DNA of 35,832 bases from Bacteroidia bacterium. Lineage in GTDB: Bacteria; Bacteroidota; Bacteroidia; Bacteroidales; Azobacteroidaceae. Shown here piece by piece: positions 1-8,968 of this stretch. The notes under the pieces were generated by a model that did no database searches, was not told where the DNA came from, and saw only the letters and a program-made list of their open reading frames with translations. Location of the stretch: assembly GCA_025996815.1 (NCBI GenBank), contig BNTT01000017.1, positions 1-35,832 of the forward strand, given 5' to 3'. Position 1 is the first letter of the stretch. The number at the start of each line of letters is the position of its first letter. The translations under genes were made by a program, and so were the position numbers.

Positions 1-1836
1 CATATAGTAATGCTTGTCGCCATCGCCGTCCCAGAAATACACCGGCTTCACAGCTCTCTTGCGTACATTGTCCATTTCTTCGTGCGCCGTGCGCCAGCGT
101 CTCTGGTCCCAGAACGTTTTATTTTCCAACAAAAACTCTTTGCGGCGTTCGCTGCGTACTGCGTCGATTGTCAATGTGGCGGCGGTGTATTTGTCGGCTG
201 TTGCGCCGGCACGTTCGCGGATGTCGTGGATAATCTGTGCCGCTTCAGCCATTTTTGAGGCGTCGCCGGTGAGGGCTTTCAACTCTACGGCGGCTTCGGC
301 GATGTTCAGCAACACTTCGGCATAACGAAACTCTATCCAGGGAACGACGGAGCCATGAGAGGTGTCCTTGACGTATTCTTCCGGCATATTCGGGTCAAAC
401 CATTTGCGGGGATAGATACTGGTGCAGGTGGTGCGGTCCATTCCCATTCCGCTCTTGCCCTGATATTTCATAGACTTACCGTCTGCTTCGTATGCTGCGT
501 CGAAATTATCGCTGCGCAGCAGGGTAGCCTCGCTGAAAGTGCTTGCTCCCTTGGGCATTATGCCATAGCGCACTTCTACCTCTTCGCCGCGAAGGATGCT
601 GCCGGGCAGGGTTACGCTTGCCTGCAGGCGCGGTTCTATTCCTTCAAACACATCCTGCGGGTTTTCGTAGAGGATGGGCGCGGCATCCGTACCGGTCAAT
701 GCCGTTGTTAGTGCAAACCGCTCGCCTGCCTTGCTTGTCAAAGCAGCCGGCAATAAACTTGCGTCGGCATATTCAAACCGTTCAACAAATTCAAGTGTTA
801 TCGACAGTCTTCCTCCGTATCCGGGGTTGAACTGATACGGCAGACAGTTTTTCATATACCAGGTAGATGACAGCCCATCCATGTATTGCCGCGAGAACAT
901 GGCTTCCTTGTTGGCGCCGGGCGTAATGTAGAAGAGTTCCTCGAAGTTTTTCTTGATGGCAACCGGGTCGCCCGCTTTCCACGAATTTTTGTACAAAGCG
1001 TATTGACCGCCCTGCACGATTGCTTCCGCTGCCTCGTAGGCTGTTTGAAAATATCCGGCGGCATCTTCGGTGGGTACGCCCGTCACACCGTTTGCATACA
1101 AATGTCCCTGCGGATATCTGGGTCCGTATTTGGCGATAGAAGCGGCATAGAGCGCCACGCGCGACTTCAATGCGAGGACGTCCCATTTATTGGCATAACC
1201 TTCGATACGTTCTTCGGCACTTTTTTCAAACAGTTCAAGGGCTTCGTCGCAATCTTTCAGGATGAAATCATAACAGTCTTTTTCTTTGTTGCGCGGACTT
1301 CTTATTTCATCAAGGCTTTCCTCCGGATAGTTGAGCACCCTGTCCACAATGGGAACGCCGCCATACCGCTTCACCATCTCGAAATAGCGGAAGGCACGTA
1401 TCCAGTGTGCCTGCGCTTTCCACGAACTGACTTTTGCAGCCGCAAAATTACCTGCATACAGGTCTATTGTCTCCAGAAAATAGTTTATTCTGCGGATATG
1501 ACCGTAGTCCCATACATAGCGCTGATACTTGCTGTCGTAATGTCCATTCCACTGTCTTAATGAACCGGGACCGGCGTCCCATGCTGCCCAATCAGACAGG
1601 CCTGCGAGATCTCCCGTATATCTGTCAGACTCAGCGTTGTATGCAAGGTCGCCTTGATAGAACTGCACGATGGGCACGTCTTTGTAGATGCGTGCCATAT
1701 AGGCTATTACGCCATCTTCGGAGGTAAATACCTCTTCGTCGGTGGTAAAATTGGGCGGCATCACATCCAGGTCTATGCAGGAATGCAACACCACCGCACC
1801 GGCTATTGCCATCATATTTTTTATTATCTTTTTCAT
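1..1836 (-). CDS. susD: SusD/RagB-family outer-membrane glycan-binding lipoprotein (3' end outside window)
   Basis: This is an open frame of 612 codons from the ATG at 1834-1836 to the left edge with no stop, so the C-terminus is missing. The start MKKIIKNMMAIAGAV is followed by a lipobox ending in Cys20 (VLHSC), which predicts a surface lipoprotein. The mature part has the SusD look: an aromatic-rich N-terminal region, a TPR-like stretch (KAQAHWIRAFRYFEMVKRYG, then GGVPIVD) and, near the truncated end, the typical FRYAEVLLNIAEA and SERRKEFLLENKTFWD helices. SusD proteins cap the SusC pore and bind oligosaccharides at the cell surface. It begins 18 bp after the susC stop and is clearly co-transcribed with it. 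The ligand cannot be read from sequence. The family call is very secure. Confidence 0.95.
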   Translation of the reverse strand, partial: MKKIIKNMMAIAGAVVLHSCIDLDVMPPNFTTDEEVFTSEDGVIAYMARIYKDVPIVQFYQGDLAYNAESDRYTGDLAGLSDWAAWDAGPGSLRQWNGHYDSKYQRYVWDYGHIRRINYFLETIDLYAGNFAAAKVSSWKAQAHWIRAFRYFEMVKRYGGVPIVDRVLNYPEESLDEIRSPRNKEKDCYDFILKDCDEALELFEKSAEERIEGYANKWDVLALKSRVALYAASIAKYGPRYPQGHLYANGVTGVPTEDAAGYFQTAYEAAEAIVQGGQYALYKNSWKAGDPVAIKKNFEELFYITPGANKEAMFSRQYMDGLSSTWYMKNCLPYQFNPGYGGRLSITLEFVERFEYADASLLPAALTSKAGERFALTTALTGTDAAPILYENPQDVFEGIEPRLQASVTLPGSILRGEEVEVRYGIMPKGASTFSEATLLRSDNFDAAYEADGKSMKYQGKSGMGMDRTTCTSIYPRKWFDPNMPEEYVKDTSHGSVVPWIEFRYAEVLLNIAEAAVELKALTGDASKMAEAAQIIHDIRERAGATADKYTAATLTIDAVRSERRKEFLLENKTFWDQRRWRTAHEEMDNVRKRAVKPVYFWDGDGDKHYYM

Positions 1837-1854
1837 ATTATTAATTTTTTATTA

Positions 1855-4800
1855 TTAGAATGTCAGATTAAGTCCAAAATTAAACGATTTGTTCAAGGGA
1901 TAGTTGCCTGCCTGTTCCGGGTCGCGCAACTTCATTTTGCTGAGCGTCCACAGATTGTATCCGTTGGCAAATACTCTCAGTTGTTCAATGCCTGCCGTTT
2001 TCGTGATTTTTAGGGGCACGGTGTAACCTATTTCGAGCGTTTTCAAACGGAGATAATCAGACCGTATCAGCCAGAACTGGGAATTTTTGGTAATAAAATC
2101 CCTGTTGTTGTCGCTGTATGCCGAAGGATATTTCCCCGGCACCCAGGCGCTGCCGTCGCTTGGACCGTTATCGGTCGAATAGGGGTCTGCGCGATGCCAG
2201 CGGTCGGTAAACTCCTGAAAGCCGCTACCGTTGGCTGAGATAGTGCCTCTGAACATACCGTCCGGACTTTTGCTGTTTAAAGCCGTTCCCTGAAAGGTAA
2301 AGTTCAGGTCAAAGCCTTTCCAGTCGCCGCCAAACGTGATACCGAAAGACATTGCCGGATGGTCGATGGCTATCGGATGGTTGTCGCGGTCGTCTATCAC
2401 GCCGTCCTGGTTGTAGTCGTCATAAATAAGGTCGCCCGGCAGGAGGTGGATGTTTCCTGCGCCGTCGTAAATAATACCTGCATTTTGTATTTCATCGAAC
2501 GACCGGTATCGTCCCAGATAATCCACCCCCCAATAAATGCCATTCCCGTCACTACCGTCGCCAATCCAGCGGTCAGTATAGTTGTTCTTCCAGTTGTCGT
2601 ACGAACTCTGGGATGGCTGCCGTTCTATATGCAGTTTTTTAGTACGGTCCATGGCGATGTAACCGGATACATTGTAGCGGAAATCCTTTACATGATGACG
2701 GTGCGTGAGTGTGAGTTCAACGCCTTCAGTGCGGTCGCTGTCAATATTTTCCTCCGGCAGCCCTGCGCCTACTGTATTCGGCATATCCGTATTGGCTCTC
2801 GTTAAAAGTCCCTTGCGGTTGCGCCGGAATATATCGGCGGTAACGCCCAGCAAGCCGTTCCAAAATTCGGCGTCCACGCCTATATCGGTTGTATGGGCTG
2901 TGTACCAGGTAATCATTCTGTTCGGCAAAGTCGTAGGGTCTACGCTGTTGATATATTTGCCGCCGGCTATGTAACCGCCGCCTTCTCCGGCACTATACAT
3001 AGGGGTGTTTGGCGTGGGATAGATGTAGCCCGACAGGAACTGATAGGCGGCAGCACCGTCGTCGCCCACTACGCCATACGAGGCGCGCAGTTTCAGATTG
3101 CTGATAAATTCCAGAGAAGAATTGTCCTTGACGAAATTTTCTTCCGACAGGCGCCATGCGCCTGACACACTGGGGAAAAAGCCCCAGCGATGGTCTTTGT
3201 GAAATTTGGAAGAACCGTCGTAGCGGAACATACCGGTGAAAATATATTTAGACGCATAGTCATAATTCAGTCTTCCAACTATACCCTTGTTGGTGAAATT
3301 TTTCATAACGTTCATGTCCTGATTGGAGATAACGTTATTGGCACTGCCTGCATACAGATGTTCTATCGAACCGAGAATAACGTCTTTTGTGGTGTAGAAA
3401 TTGTCTGCAAAGTTACCGCTTTCCTCATACAGCGCCATGACGTCGAAATTGTGCTGTCCCAGCGATTTAGCATAACTGACGGATACCTGCATCAGTGTGT
3501 TTTCCCATTTTGCATCGGAATACTCTATTTTTGGAGTTCCCTGCGGCATGGCCTTGTATTCGCGCGTGTACAGGACGTATCCTTTGCGGAACTTCTTATA
3601 GTAGTCGTCGCGATAGTCGTAGCTGTACATTCCCATCAGTTTAAGTCCTTTTACGAAAGGCACTTCCCAGTCGAGCTGCACATTGGTTTGCATCAGGCGC
3701 TGCGTATAATGGGTATAGCCCGCCACGTTCTGGTCGGTGGTCGCCCCCGGATGATAGGTGTTCGGCGTGTTGTAGGGATAGTCTTTGCTCGCTTCGCCGG
3801 TTACAGGGTCGGGCAAATAAATCGGGTCGATGGGCCAGAAACCCCACGAAGTGTTAAATATTCTCCACGACGCTTCCGGCTGTTCTCTGCGTTCATCTCG
3901 CATCAGGTTGACCAACACTTTTGCCTTCAAGCCCTTTCCCAAATCGGCGGTCACGTTGGAACGCAGATTGAGTTTTTCATAACTGGCAGAATTGCTTATC
4001 CAGCGACCTTCCTGATTGGAATAGCCCAGATTCACAAAGTAGGTGATGTTTTTGGTGCCGCCCGTAGCGCTCAAACTGTGCCGCGTTTCGAGGGGATGGG
4101 GATTTACGAAAGTATTGACCCAGTCGCTCGACTGTTTCGTGCCGTTCATATAGGGTATGAAATCGGAAAGCGGATAGAGAATGCCCGCACCGTTGTTGAT
4201 GCTTCGTTCGTTCTTCATGCTCATGTAGCCGATGGCATCCAGCGGCTGCACTTCATTGATAAACTGCTCCACACCCACATAACCGGTGTAGTCGAATTTG
4301 AATTTGCTCTCCTTGCTGCCCTGCTTGGTGGTGATAAGCACCACGCCGTTGGCGGCGCGCGTGCCATAGACCGCGGCAGAGGCATCTTTCAACACCGAGA
4401 TGGTTTCCACTTCGTTGGGGTCGAGCCGCACCATATTGTCGCGCGGTACGCCGTCGATAACAAACAGCGGACTGCCCATGCCGCGAATCGCGAAACTGTT
4501 TTCGCTGAACACGCCCGGCTCCGAAGAGCCTTGCACCACCTTCACGCCCGCCATTTTGCCGGTCAGTGAGTTTTGCACGTTCAGAGTTTTGGTGGTGGCA
4601 ATCTCTTTTGCGTCGATAGCCACAACCGCACCGGAGAGGGTCACTTTCTTCTGCGTGCCGTAGCCCACCACCACCACTTCGTCGAGCGAGGTGTCTTCTT
4701 CCGCCATAAAGACGTCGATAACAGACCTGTTCTCTACGCTCACTTCCTGTGTTGCATAGCCTATATAGGCAAACTCCAAAACAGCCTTGCCGTCTGCCGG

Positions 4801-4992
4801 CAAGAGCAGGGAATATTTACCATCCAGGTCGCTTACCGTGCCCGTTGTCGAGCCTTTCAGCTGAATGGAAACTCCCACTAACGTGCCATCTTCATCCGAT
4901 ACCGTCCCGCTCACGGTGCGCGTTTGCGCAGCAGCCACGAGCGGCAGCATCAGAAAAATCGCACAACTGAAAAAATAATTAAATCGTTTCAT
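1855..4992 (-). CDS. susC: SusC/RagA-family TonB-dependent outer-membrane transporter
   Basis: The protein has 1045 residues from the ATG at 4990-4992. I chose this start because MKRFNYFFSCAIFLMLPLVA gives a clean signal peptide ending AAAQ; an in-frame ATG 33 bp upstream would add MIIFLILIYIY and spoil it. After the signal comes a carboxypeptidase-regulatory-like domain (about residues 25-100, VSGTVSDEDGTLVGVSIQLKG), a TonB-box-like segment (about 104-116, DEVVVVGYGTQKK), a plug domain (to about 225, with FVIDGVPRDNM and AAVYGTRAANGVVLITTK) and a 22-strand barrel ending in FGLNLTF. It imports oligosaccharides with SusD, powered by TonB-ExbBD. The length is normal for the family. It follows a 356-bp leader with unusual repeats, so its regulation may differ from the rest of the locus. 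Confidence 0.97.
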   Translation of the reverse strand: MKRFNYFFSCAIFLMLPLVAAAQTRTVSGTVSDEDGTLVGVSIQLKGSTTGTVSDLDGKYSLLLPADGKAVLEFAYIGYATQEVSVENRSVIDVFMAEEDTSLDEVVVVGYGTQKKVTLSGAVVAIDAKEIATTKTLNVQNSLTGKMAGVKVVQGSSEPGVFSENSFAIRGMGSPLFVIDGVPRDNMVRLDPNEVETISVLKDASAAVYGTRAANGVVLITTKQGSKESKFKFDYTGYVGVEQFINEVQPLDAIGYMSMKNERSINNGAGILYPLSDFIPYMNGTKQSSDWVNTFVNPHPLETRHSLSATGGTKNITYFVNLGYSNQEGRWISNSASYEKLNLRSNVTADLGKGLKAKVLVNLMRDERREQPEASWRIFNTSWGFWPIDPIYLPDPVTGEASKDYPYNTPNTYHPGATTDQNVAGYTHYTQRLMQTNVQLDWEVPFVKGLKLMGMYSYDYRDDYYKKFRKGYVLYTREYKAMPQGTPKIEYSDAKWENTLMQVSVSYAKSLGQHNFDVMALYEESGNFADNFYTTKDVILGSIEHLYAGSANNVISNQDMNVMKNFTNKGIVGRLNYDYASKYIFTGMFRYDGSSKFHKDHRWGFFPSVSGAWRLSEENFVKDNSSLEFISNLKLRASYGVVGDDGAAAYQFLSGYIYPTPNTPMYSAGEGGGYIAGGKYINSVDPTTLPNRMITWYTAHTTDIGVDAEFWNGLLGVTADIFRRNRKGLLTRANTDMPNTVGAGLPEENIDSDRTEGVELTLTHRHHVKDFRYNVSGYIAMDRTKKLHIERQPSQSSYDNWKNNYTDRWIGDGSDGNGIYWGVDYLGRYRSFDEIQNAGIIYDGAGNIHLLPGDLIYDDYNQDGVIDDRDNHPIAIDHPAMSFGITFGGDWKGFDLNFTFQGTALNSKSPDGMFRGTISANGSGFQEFTDRWHRADPYSTDNGPSDGSAWVPGKYPSAYSDNNRDFITKNSQFWLIRSDYLRLKTLEIGYTVPLKITKTAGIEQLRVFANGYNLWTLSKMKLRDPEQAGNYPLNKSFNFGLNLTF

Positions 4993-5040
4993 ATAAATAT
5001 AAATTAAAATTAAAAAAATTATCAAAATTATTGATGGGAT

Positions 5041-5057
5041 TGCGGGTCAAGCCCGCA
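5041..5057. repeat. GC-rich hairpin TGCGGG-TCAAG-CCCGCA in the susC 5' leader
   Basis: Six-base perfect arms with a 5-base loop, lying 49-65 nt upstream of the susC start. With its flanks it resembles the dispersed palindromic repeat that yields spurious peptides containing the string LTRNP in many bacterial genomes (recalled). It would fold in the susC mRNA leader. Confidence 0.6.
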
Positions 5058-5129
5058 GGGACAACGCAACAAAAGCCGTCTTTTTTTGAAGACAGCATTT
5101 GCTTTTTTGTTTGAAAAATTTGTTTATAT

Positions 5130-5141
5130 TTCGCGCGCGAA
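5130..5141. repeat. Perfect 12-bp palindrome TTCGCGCGCGAA
   Basis: A self-complementary 12-mer with an alternating CG core, 29 bp from the TG tract. It could be a protein-binding site or simply a Z-DNA-prone alternating purine-pyrimidine segment. No function can be assigned. Confidence 0.6.
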
Positions 5142-5167
5142 GTACCCGTAAGGCATTTATACGCCGG

Positions 5168-5219
<52 letters not shown>

Positions 5220-5237
5220 AACAAAATAATCCAGACC

Positions 5238-5272
5238 GCCAAACATTTGGCAGTTAAACTTTGTTAAACTTT
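5238..5272. promoter_or_regulatory. Candidate operator: inverted repeat GCCAAA-CA-TTTGGC plus tandem GTTAAACTTT x2
   Basis: 5238-5251 is an inverted repeat with 6-bp arms and a 2-base centre. Directly next to it, 5253-5262 and 5263-5272 are exact copies of GTTAAACTTT, one helical turn apart. Both lie on the far side of the TG tract from susC. A regulator-binding role is inferred from symmetry and placement only. Confidence 0.35.
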
Positions 5273-5348
5273 CACTGTTTTTCATGCACATATTCATAAC
5301 TATTTTTCTTTTTCTAAATTTATAAGTTCGTACACACATCCCCTACCC

Positions 5349-7274
5349 TCACTGCTCACTCTCAAAATAGCCTTCTTCGATGAGCGTAATGAATCCCAGC
5401 AAAGCACCCCAGTGGTAAAATTTATCGCTATTGCCTACGTCATCGCCGACTCCGGTAACGGTGTTGTAGTTTTCGAACACATAACCGTCTTTCAGCCAGC
5501 TTTTCAGTAGCAAATCTTTCGACTTTTCCGACAAGGCTTTCCGGGCTTCCGGCAGGTCGTAGTTGCGCAAACCCATATATACAAGGAAATTCAACGGTGC
5601 CCAGATACGTCCCCGCCAATAGACATTGTCTTTGAAAGCCGGGTCGTTGCGGGGTGTTGCGGGAATCACCCATTCGCCCCAAAATTCTTCGGGATTGAAA
5701 AGGTGTTCTTTCACCATGCGTTCGGCTTGTTTCTGGGTGGGAACATTTGCCAACATCGGATAAAAATTGGTCGGCGAAATGCGCGGGTCGAGTTCGCCGG
5801 AGGTGGTGTGCCGGTTGTAATACAGCCCTTGTTTTTCGTCCCACAATTTACGCATATTCTTGCTGTACAGTTCGCTGCGTTTCCGCAATTCCGCCGCATC
5901 GTTCTTTTTTCCGAGTTCATCGGCGATTTTTGCCAACAGATTGCAATCCATAATGTAGAGTCCCGACAATCCCGCGTCGTTCAGTTTCTGTGTATGTTTT
6001 TCTTCATCAAAAGGTACGTTGTCGTACATGTGCGAATTGTCTAAGCCGGATTCCAACGCTCCGCCGAAAGTTGCGTTCACGCCTGCGTATTCCCAATAGC
6101 GGTAGGTCACTTTTTCAAACGGCGAACTGCCCCAGCACAAAAGTCCGTCGATATTGCGGTTTTTGTCCCACCAGCGATTCCATGTCAGCAGTTTGTCGTA
6201 AACCAATTCCAGAAACCATTTTTCCTTGTATTTTCGGTAAATATTCCACACGGCAAGCGAGCCGACGGGCGGTTGCGAACGGTCGCGCGATTTGTAGTTG
6301 TTGACGGCGTAAAAATTGGGAACAAATCCATTTTCCGTCACGGCATCGGTGATTTCAAAAGCATTGGCGTAAGCTAATTCTTTGTTTCCGGTAGCGAGCA
6401 TCATGGAGGCGAAATAGGTATCCCAGCAAAACAGCACGAAGCCGCCCATAGAGGGATTGGAACTCCAATTGACATTCCATATCCGGCTCACGGGCGTAAT
6501 CACCCGCCCAATGGTCGGGTCGTAGATATTATCCCAAGCCACAACGTTTTGCATGGCATTGTAAACCTCGTAGTAGTTGCCGAATTTTTTACGGTTTTTT
6601 TCGACAAAAGCATCGGCGTGTGCCTGTATAAAAACTTTTGCTTCTGCCGGTGTCATATCGGCATTGCAGGAGATAACGACGGGTTTATCGGTAGAAACGC
6701 TGATTTCCCTGTCTTTTTCTTCCGGGCTGTCGCCGCTGACAATGCCCTGTATATCAGGTATTTCCGGAGTAGTGGCATCCAAACCAAGCGAAAACCGGTT
6801 TTCTTTTACTTCCACCTTGGCGGCTCTGAACCAAACGGCTTTCGGAGCGACAATCAAGCGTCCTCCGCGAGTGTTTCCTTCGAGCGGAGTTATGAGGATA
6901 ATGTTTTTCAATCCTTCCGCCGCACTTTGAACGCGCAGTTTCTGCCCTTTCCATTCAAGGGTGATGTCCGTATAAGTGCCGTCGTAGGTGTGCGCTCCCG
7001 GGTGCATAACGGGGGAATCCTTTTTCCGGTCGCCTATTTGAAACGTATTCACCCGGTCGCCGCCGGCATTCGTCAGATTCAAATCAACGGCAATCCCGTA
7101 CGGAAGCAATACGTGTGTCAATACGCTGCGGGTATCCCACGTGTTCCAGCCGGTAGCCAGTTCGCGTTGCATCTGTTTGTACCGTTCGATTGGCACTTGC
7201 CCGTAACTTATATTCATTAAAGCGGACAAGGCTAAACTCAAAAAAATAATCTTTGTTTTCACATTTAAAATCAT
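5349..7274 (-). CDS. Secreted (alpha/alpha)6-barrel glycoside hydrolase, GH63/MGH1-like
   Basis: 641 residues with an N-terminal signal peptide (hydrophobic 8-22, cleavage near SYGQ). An N-terminal beta-sandwich region (about 40-205) precedes an (alpha/alpha)6 catalytic barrel (about 230-640). Motifs match clan GH-G enzymes: FCWDTYFASMMLA (about 282-294), SGLDNS with probable general-acid Asp412, YWRGRIWAPLNFLVY (about 552-566) and FENYNTVTG with probable base Glu601. The catalytic assignments come from similarity to GH63 patterns, not alignment. Linkage specificity cannot be read; GH63-type enzymes cleave alpha-glucosides and mannosylglycerate, yet the neighbours are fucosidases. Its ATG overlaps the stop of the permease gene (ATGA), so it is the last gene of the nine-gene operon. 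Confidence 0.8.
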   Translation of the reverse strand: MILNVKTKIIFLSLALSALMNISYGQVPIERYKQMQRELATGWNTWDTRSVLTHVLLPYGIAVDLNLTNAGGDRVNTFQIGDRKKDSPVMHPGAHTYDGTYTDITLEWKGQKLRVQSAAEGLKNIILITPLEGNTRGGRLIVAPKAVWFRAAKVEVKENRFSLGLDATTPEIPDIQGIVSGDSPEEKDREISVSTDKPVVISCNADMTPAEAKVFIQAHADAFVEKNRKKFGNYYEVYNAMQNVVAWDNIYDPTIGRVITPVSRIWNVNWSSNPSMGGFVLFCWDTYFASMMLATGNKELAYANAFEITDAVTENGFVPNFYAVNNYKSRDRSQPPVGSLAVWNIYRKYKEKWFLELVYDKLLTWNRWWDKNRNIDGLLCWGSSPFEKVTYRYWEYAGVNATFGGALESGLDNSHMYDNVPFDEEKHTQKLNDAGLSGLYIMDCNLLAKIADELGKKNDAAELRKRSELYSKNMRKLWDEKQGLYYNRHTTSGELDPRISPTNFYPMLANVPTQKQAERMVKEHLFNPEEFWGEWVIPATPRNDPAFKDNVYWRGRIWAPLNFLVYMGLRNYDLPEARKALSEKSKDLLLKSWLKDGYVFENYNTVTGVGDDVGNSDKFYHWGALLGFITLIEEGYFESEQ

Positions 7275-8524
7275 GGTTCAGACTTTTTCCATCCGTAATA
7301 TCCGCAAAAAATAAAGCAAATAAGCGGAACGATGTATGCCACTTGATAGAATGCCGGAAACGCATCCATGATACGTCCGGTGAGCGGGGGCAAGATGACA
7401 TTGCCGACTATTGCCATGACCAAAAATGCCGAGCCGCTTTTTGTTTTGGAGCCTAAGCCTTTCAATGCCAGCGAAAACTGGGTTGGATACATGATTGACA
7501 TAAAGAACGACACGCCCAGCATGGCATATAAGCCAATCATTCCGCCAAATCCGATAATCACGCCGCATAACACGATATTGACAAGCGCATACACGACCAG
7601 CATATTCTTCGGTTTGAATTTTACCATCAAGAGCGTTCCTATCCAACGCCCTGCCAAAAATGCCAGCATGTAATAGCCGAAGAAAGTAATCGCCGAGCCT
7701 TCCTCTAATCCGACATATTTGCAGGCATAAATCAGAAACATGGCGTTGATAGCGGTTTGACCGCCATTGTAGAAAAATTGCGCAATCACTCCCCAACGCA
7801 AATGGGAATGTTTGAAAACGCTGAAATCAATGAGTTTTTCGCCCTTAATATTGCCTTCTTCCTTGTCGCCTTCCTTGATTTTAGGGAGATGCGAAAAGAT
7901 AAAGACAAGGGCTATCAGCACCAAAACACCGGCAAGTAGCAGATACGGCAGTTTCATCGAATTGGTTTCGACCTGTACAAATCCGTCCCAACCGCCGGGA
8001 TAATCTGCCGGAATGTCTGCGCGGGAGTAGTTATCTCCGCTCAATACCAAGCGGCTCAAAAACATCGCAGCAATAAAAGCGCCCAAACCATTGAACGATT
8101 GCGCCAAGGTCAGGCGACGGGAGGCAGTGTCGGGATTTCCCAATACCGTTACATACGGATTTGCAGCCGTTTCCAGAAAACACATTCCGGTTGCCACAAT
8201 AAAGAAAATGGTGAGATATGCCCAATACTCCCGAATTTCTGCGGCAGGAAAGAACAAAAGCCCTCCCAACGCCGCAATCAACAAACCTAAAATGATTCCT
8301 GCCTTGTAACTGTATCGCTTCATAAACATAGCGATGGGTATCGGGAAAATAAAGTAGGCAAGCCAATACGATGCTTCCGTCAGCGAGGCTTGGAATGCCG
8401 ACAACTCAAATGTTTTCATCAACTGCCGAATCATGGTCGGCAAGAGATTGCTGCTGATTGCCCAGATGAAGAACAGGCTGAAAATCAGTGCCAAGGGGAC
8501 GATGTATGTGTTTTTATTTTTCAT
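7271..8524 (-). CDS. fucP: FucP-family sugar:H+ symporter (MFS)
   Basis: 417 residues, about 12 hydrophobic segments, no signal peptide: an inner-membrane MFS permease. It aligns well with E. coli FucP from memory: SLFFIWAISSNL near the N-terminus, FPIPIAMFMKRYSYKAGI, PAAEI, and LETAANPYVTVLGN, in which Glu118 matches E. coli Glu135. The residue matching essential E. coli Asp46 is Pro29 here (codon 8438-8440), and Asn45 becomes Leu28, so proton coupling or substrate may differ. It starts 12 bp after the mutarotase gene and overlaps the next gene by 4 bp. Expected role: uptake of L-fucose or a related 6-deoxy or L-sugar freed in the periplasm. The family is secure; the substrate is less so. 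Confidence 0.88.
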   Translation of the reverse strand: MKNKNTYIVPLALIFSLFFIWAISSNLLPTMIRQLMKTFELSAFQASLTEASYWLAYFIFPIPIAMFMKRYSYKAGIILGLLIAALGGLLFFPAAEIREYWAYLTIFFIVATGMCFLETAANPYVTVLGNPDTASRRLTLAQSFNGLGAFIAAMFLSRLVLSGDNYSRADIPADYPGGWDGFVQVETNSMKLPYLLLAGVLVLIALVFIFSHLPKIKEGDKEEGNIKGEKLIDFSVFKHSHLRWGVIAQFFYNGGQTAINAMFLIYACKYVGLEEGSAITFFGYYMLAFLAGRWIGTLLMVKFKPKNMLVVYALVNIVLCGVIIGFGGMIGLYAMLGVSFFMSIMYPTQFSLALKGLGSKTKSGSAFLVMAIVGNVILPPLTGRIMDAFPAFYQVAYIVPLICFIFCGYYGWKKSEP

Positions 8525-8536
8525 TTGTTTATGTGT

Positions 8537-8932
8537 TTATTTGTATAAATAAAAAATGCGGTCCATCAATTGCCATTTTTCGGAAGACGATGCCTTTGGG
8601 TCTGACAATTGAAAGCGAGCAACAAATTCTTCCCATTCCTGCTGACGCGGGAGTTGGGCTAATCGTGTAAAGGCTTCTTCCCAATCAAAATCGAGAGGCG
8701 TTTCAACTATCATAAAAAGTTGATTTCCGATTTGGAAAATTTCCATTTCCAAAATACCAATCGAACGGATTCCCTCCCGAATTTCGGGCCAAGCATACTG
8801 CTCGCTGTGTATTCGGATGTATTCTTCAATCAAAGCCGGATCATTTTTCAACTGTAATGTCTGGCAGTAACGTTTGACAGGAATTTTGTATTCCTGCTGT
8901 TTGTAACCTGAATTTTTATTTTCCATAAACAT
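8537..8932 (-). CDS. L-rhamnose/L-fucose mutarotase, RhaM family
   Basis: 131 residues, cytoplasmic, about the usual 105-residue family core with an N-terminal extension of about 20. The fold signature is YIRIHSEQYAWPEI (residues 38-51), matching YxxRHxxIWPEL of E. coli RhaM, with His42 as the likely catalytic base. LMDRIFYL at the C-terminus matches the conserved end. RhaM-type enzymes interconvert the anomers of 6-deoxy-L-sugars. In fucoside-utilisation loci such proteins serve L-fucose, which its position between GH29 and FucP supports. An alternative start two codons downstream (second Met) is equally possible. Confidence 0.88.
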   Translation of the reverse strand: MFMENKNSGYKQQEYKIPVKRYCQTLQLKNDPALIEEYIRIHSEQYAWPEIREGIRSIGILEMEIFQIGNQLFMIVETPLDFDWEEAFTRLAQLPRQQEWEEFVARFQLSDPKASSSEKWQLMDRIFYLYK

Positions 8933-8968
8933 TTATGTATTAAGTGAATATTATTGTTTGATAGAGGA

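Noticed and set aside
3190..4569. 459-codon plus-strand open frame
   Set aside because: It is antisense to susC, whose family match covers the whole stretch; the translation shows no domain and the length reflects codon bias of the true gene.
4993..5025. Upstream in-frame ATG extending SusC by 11 residues
   Set aside because: The extension disrupts an otherwise clean signal peptide; the ATG at 4990-4992 is preferred.
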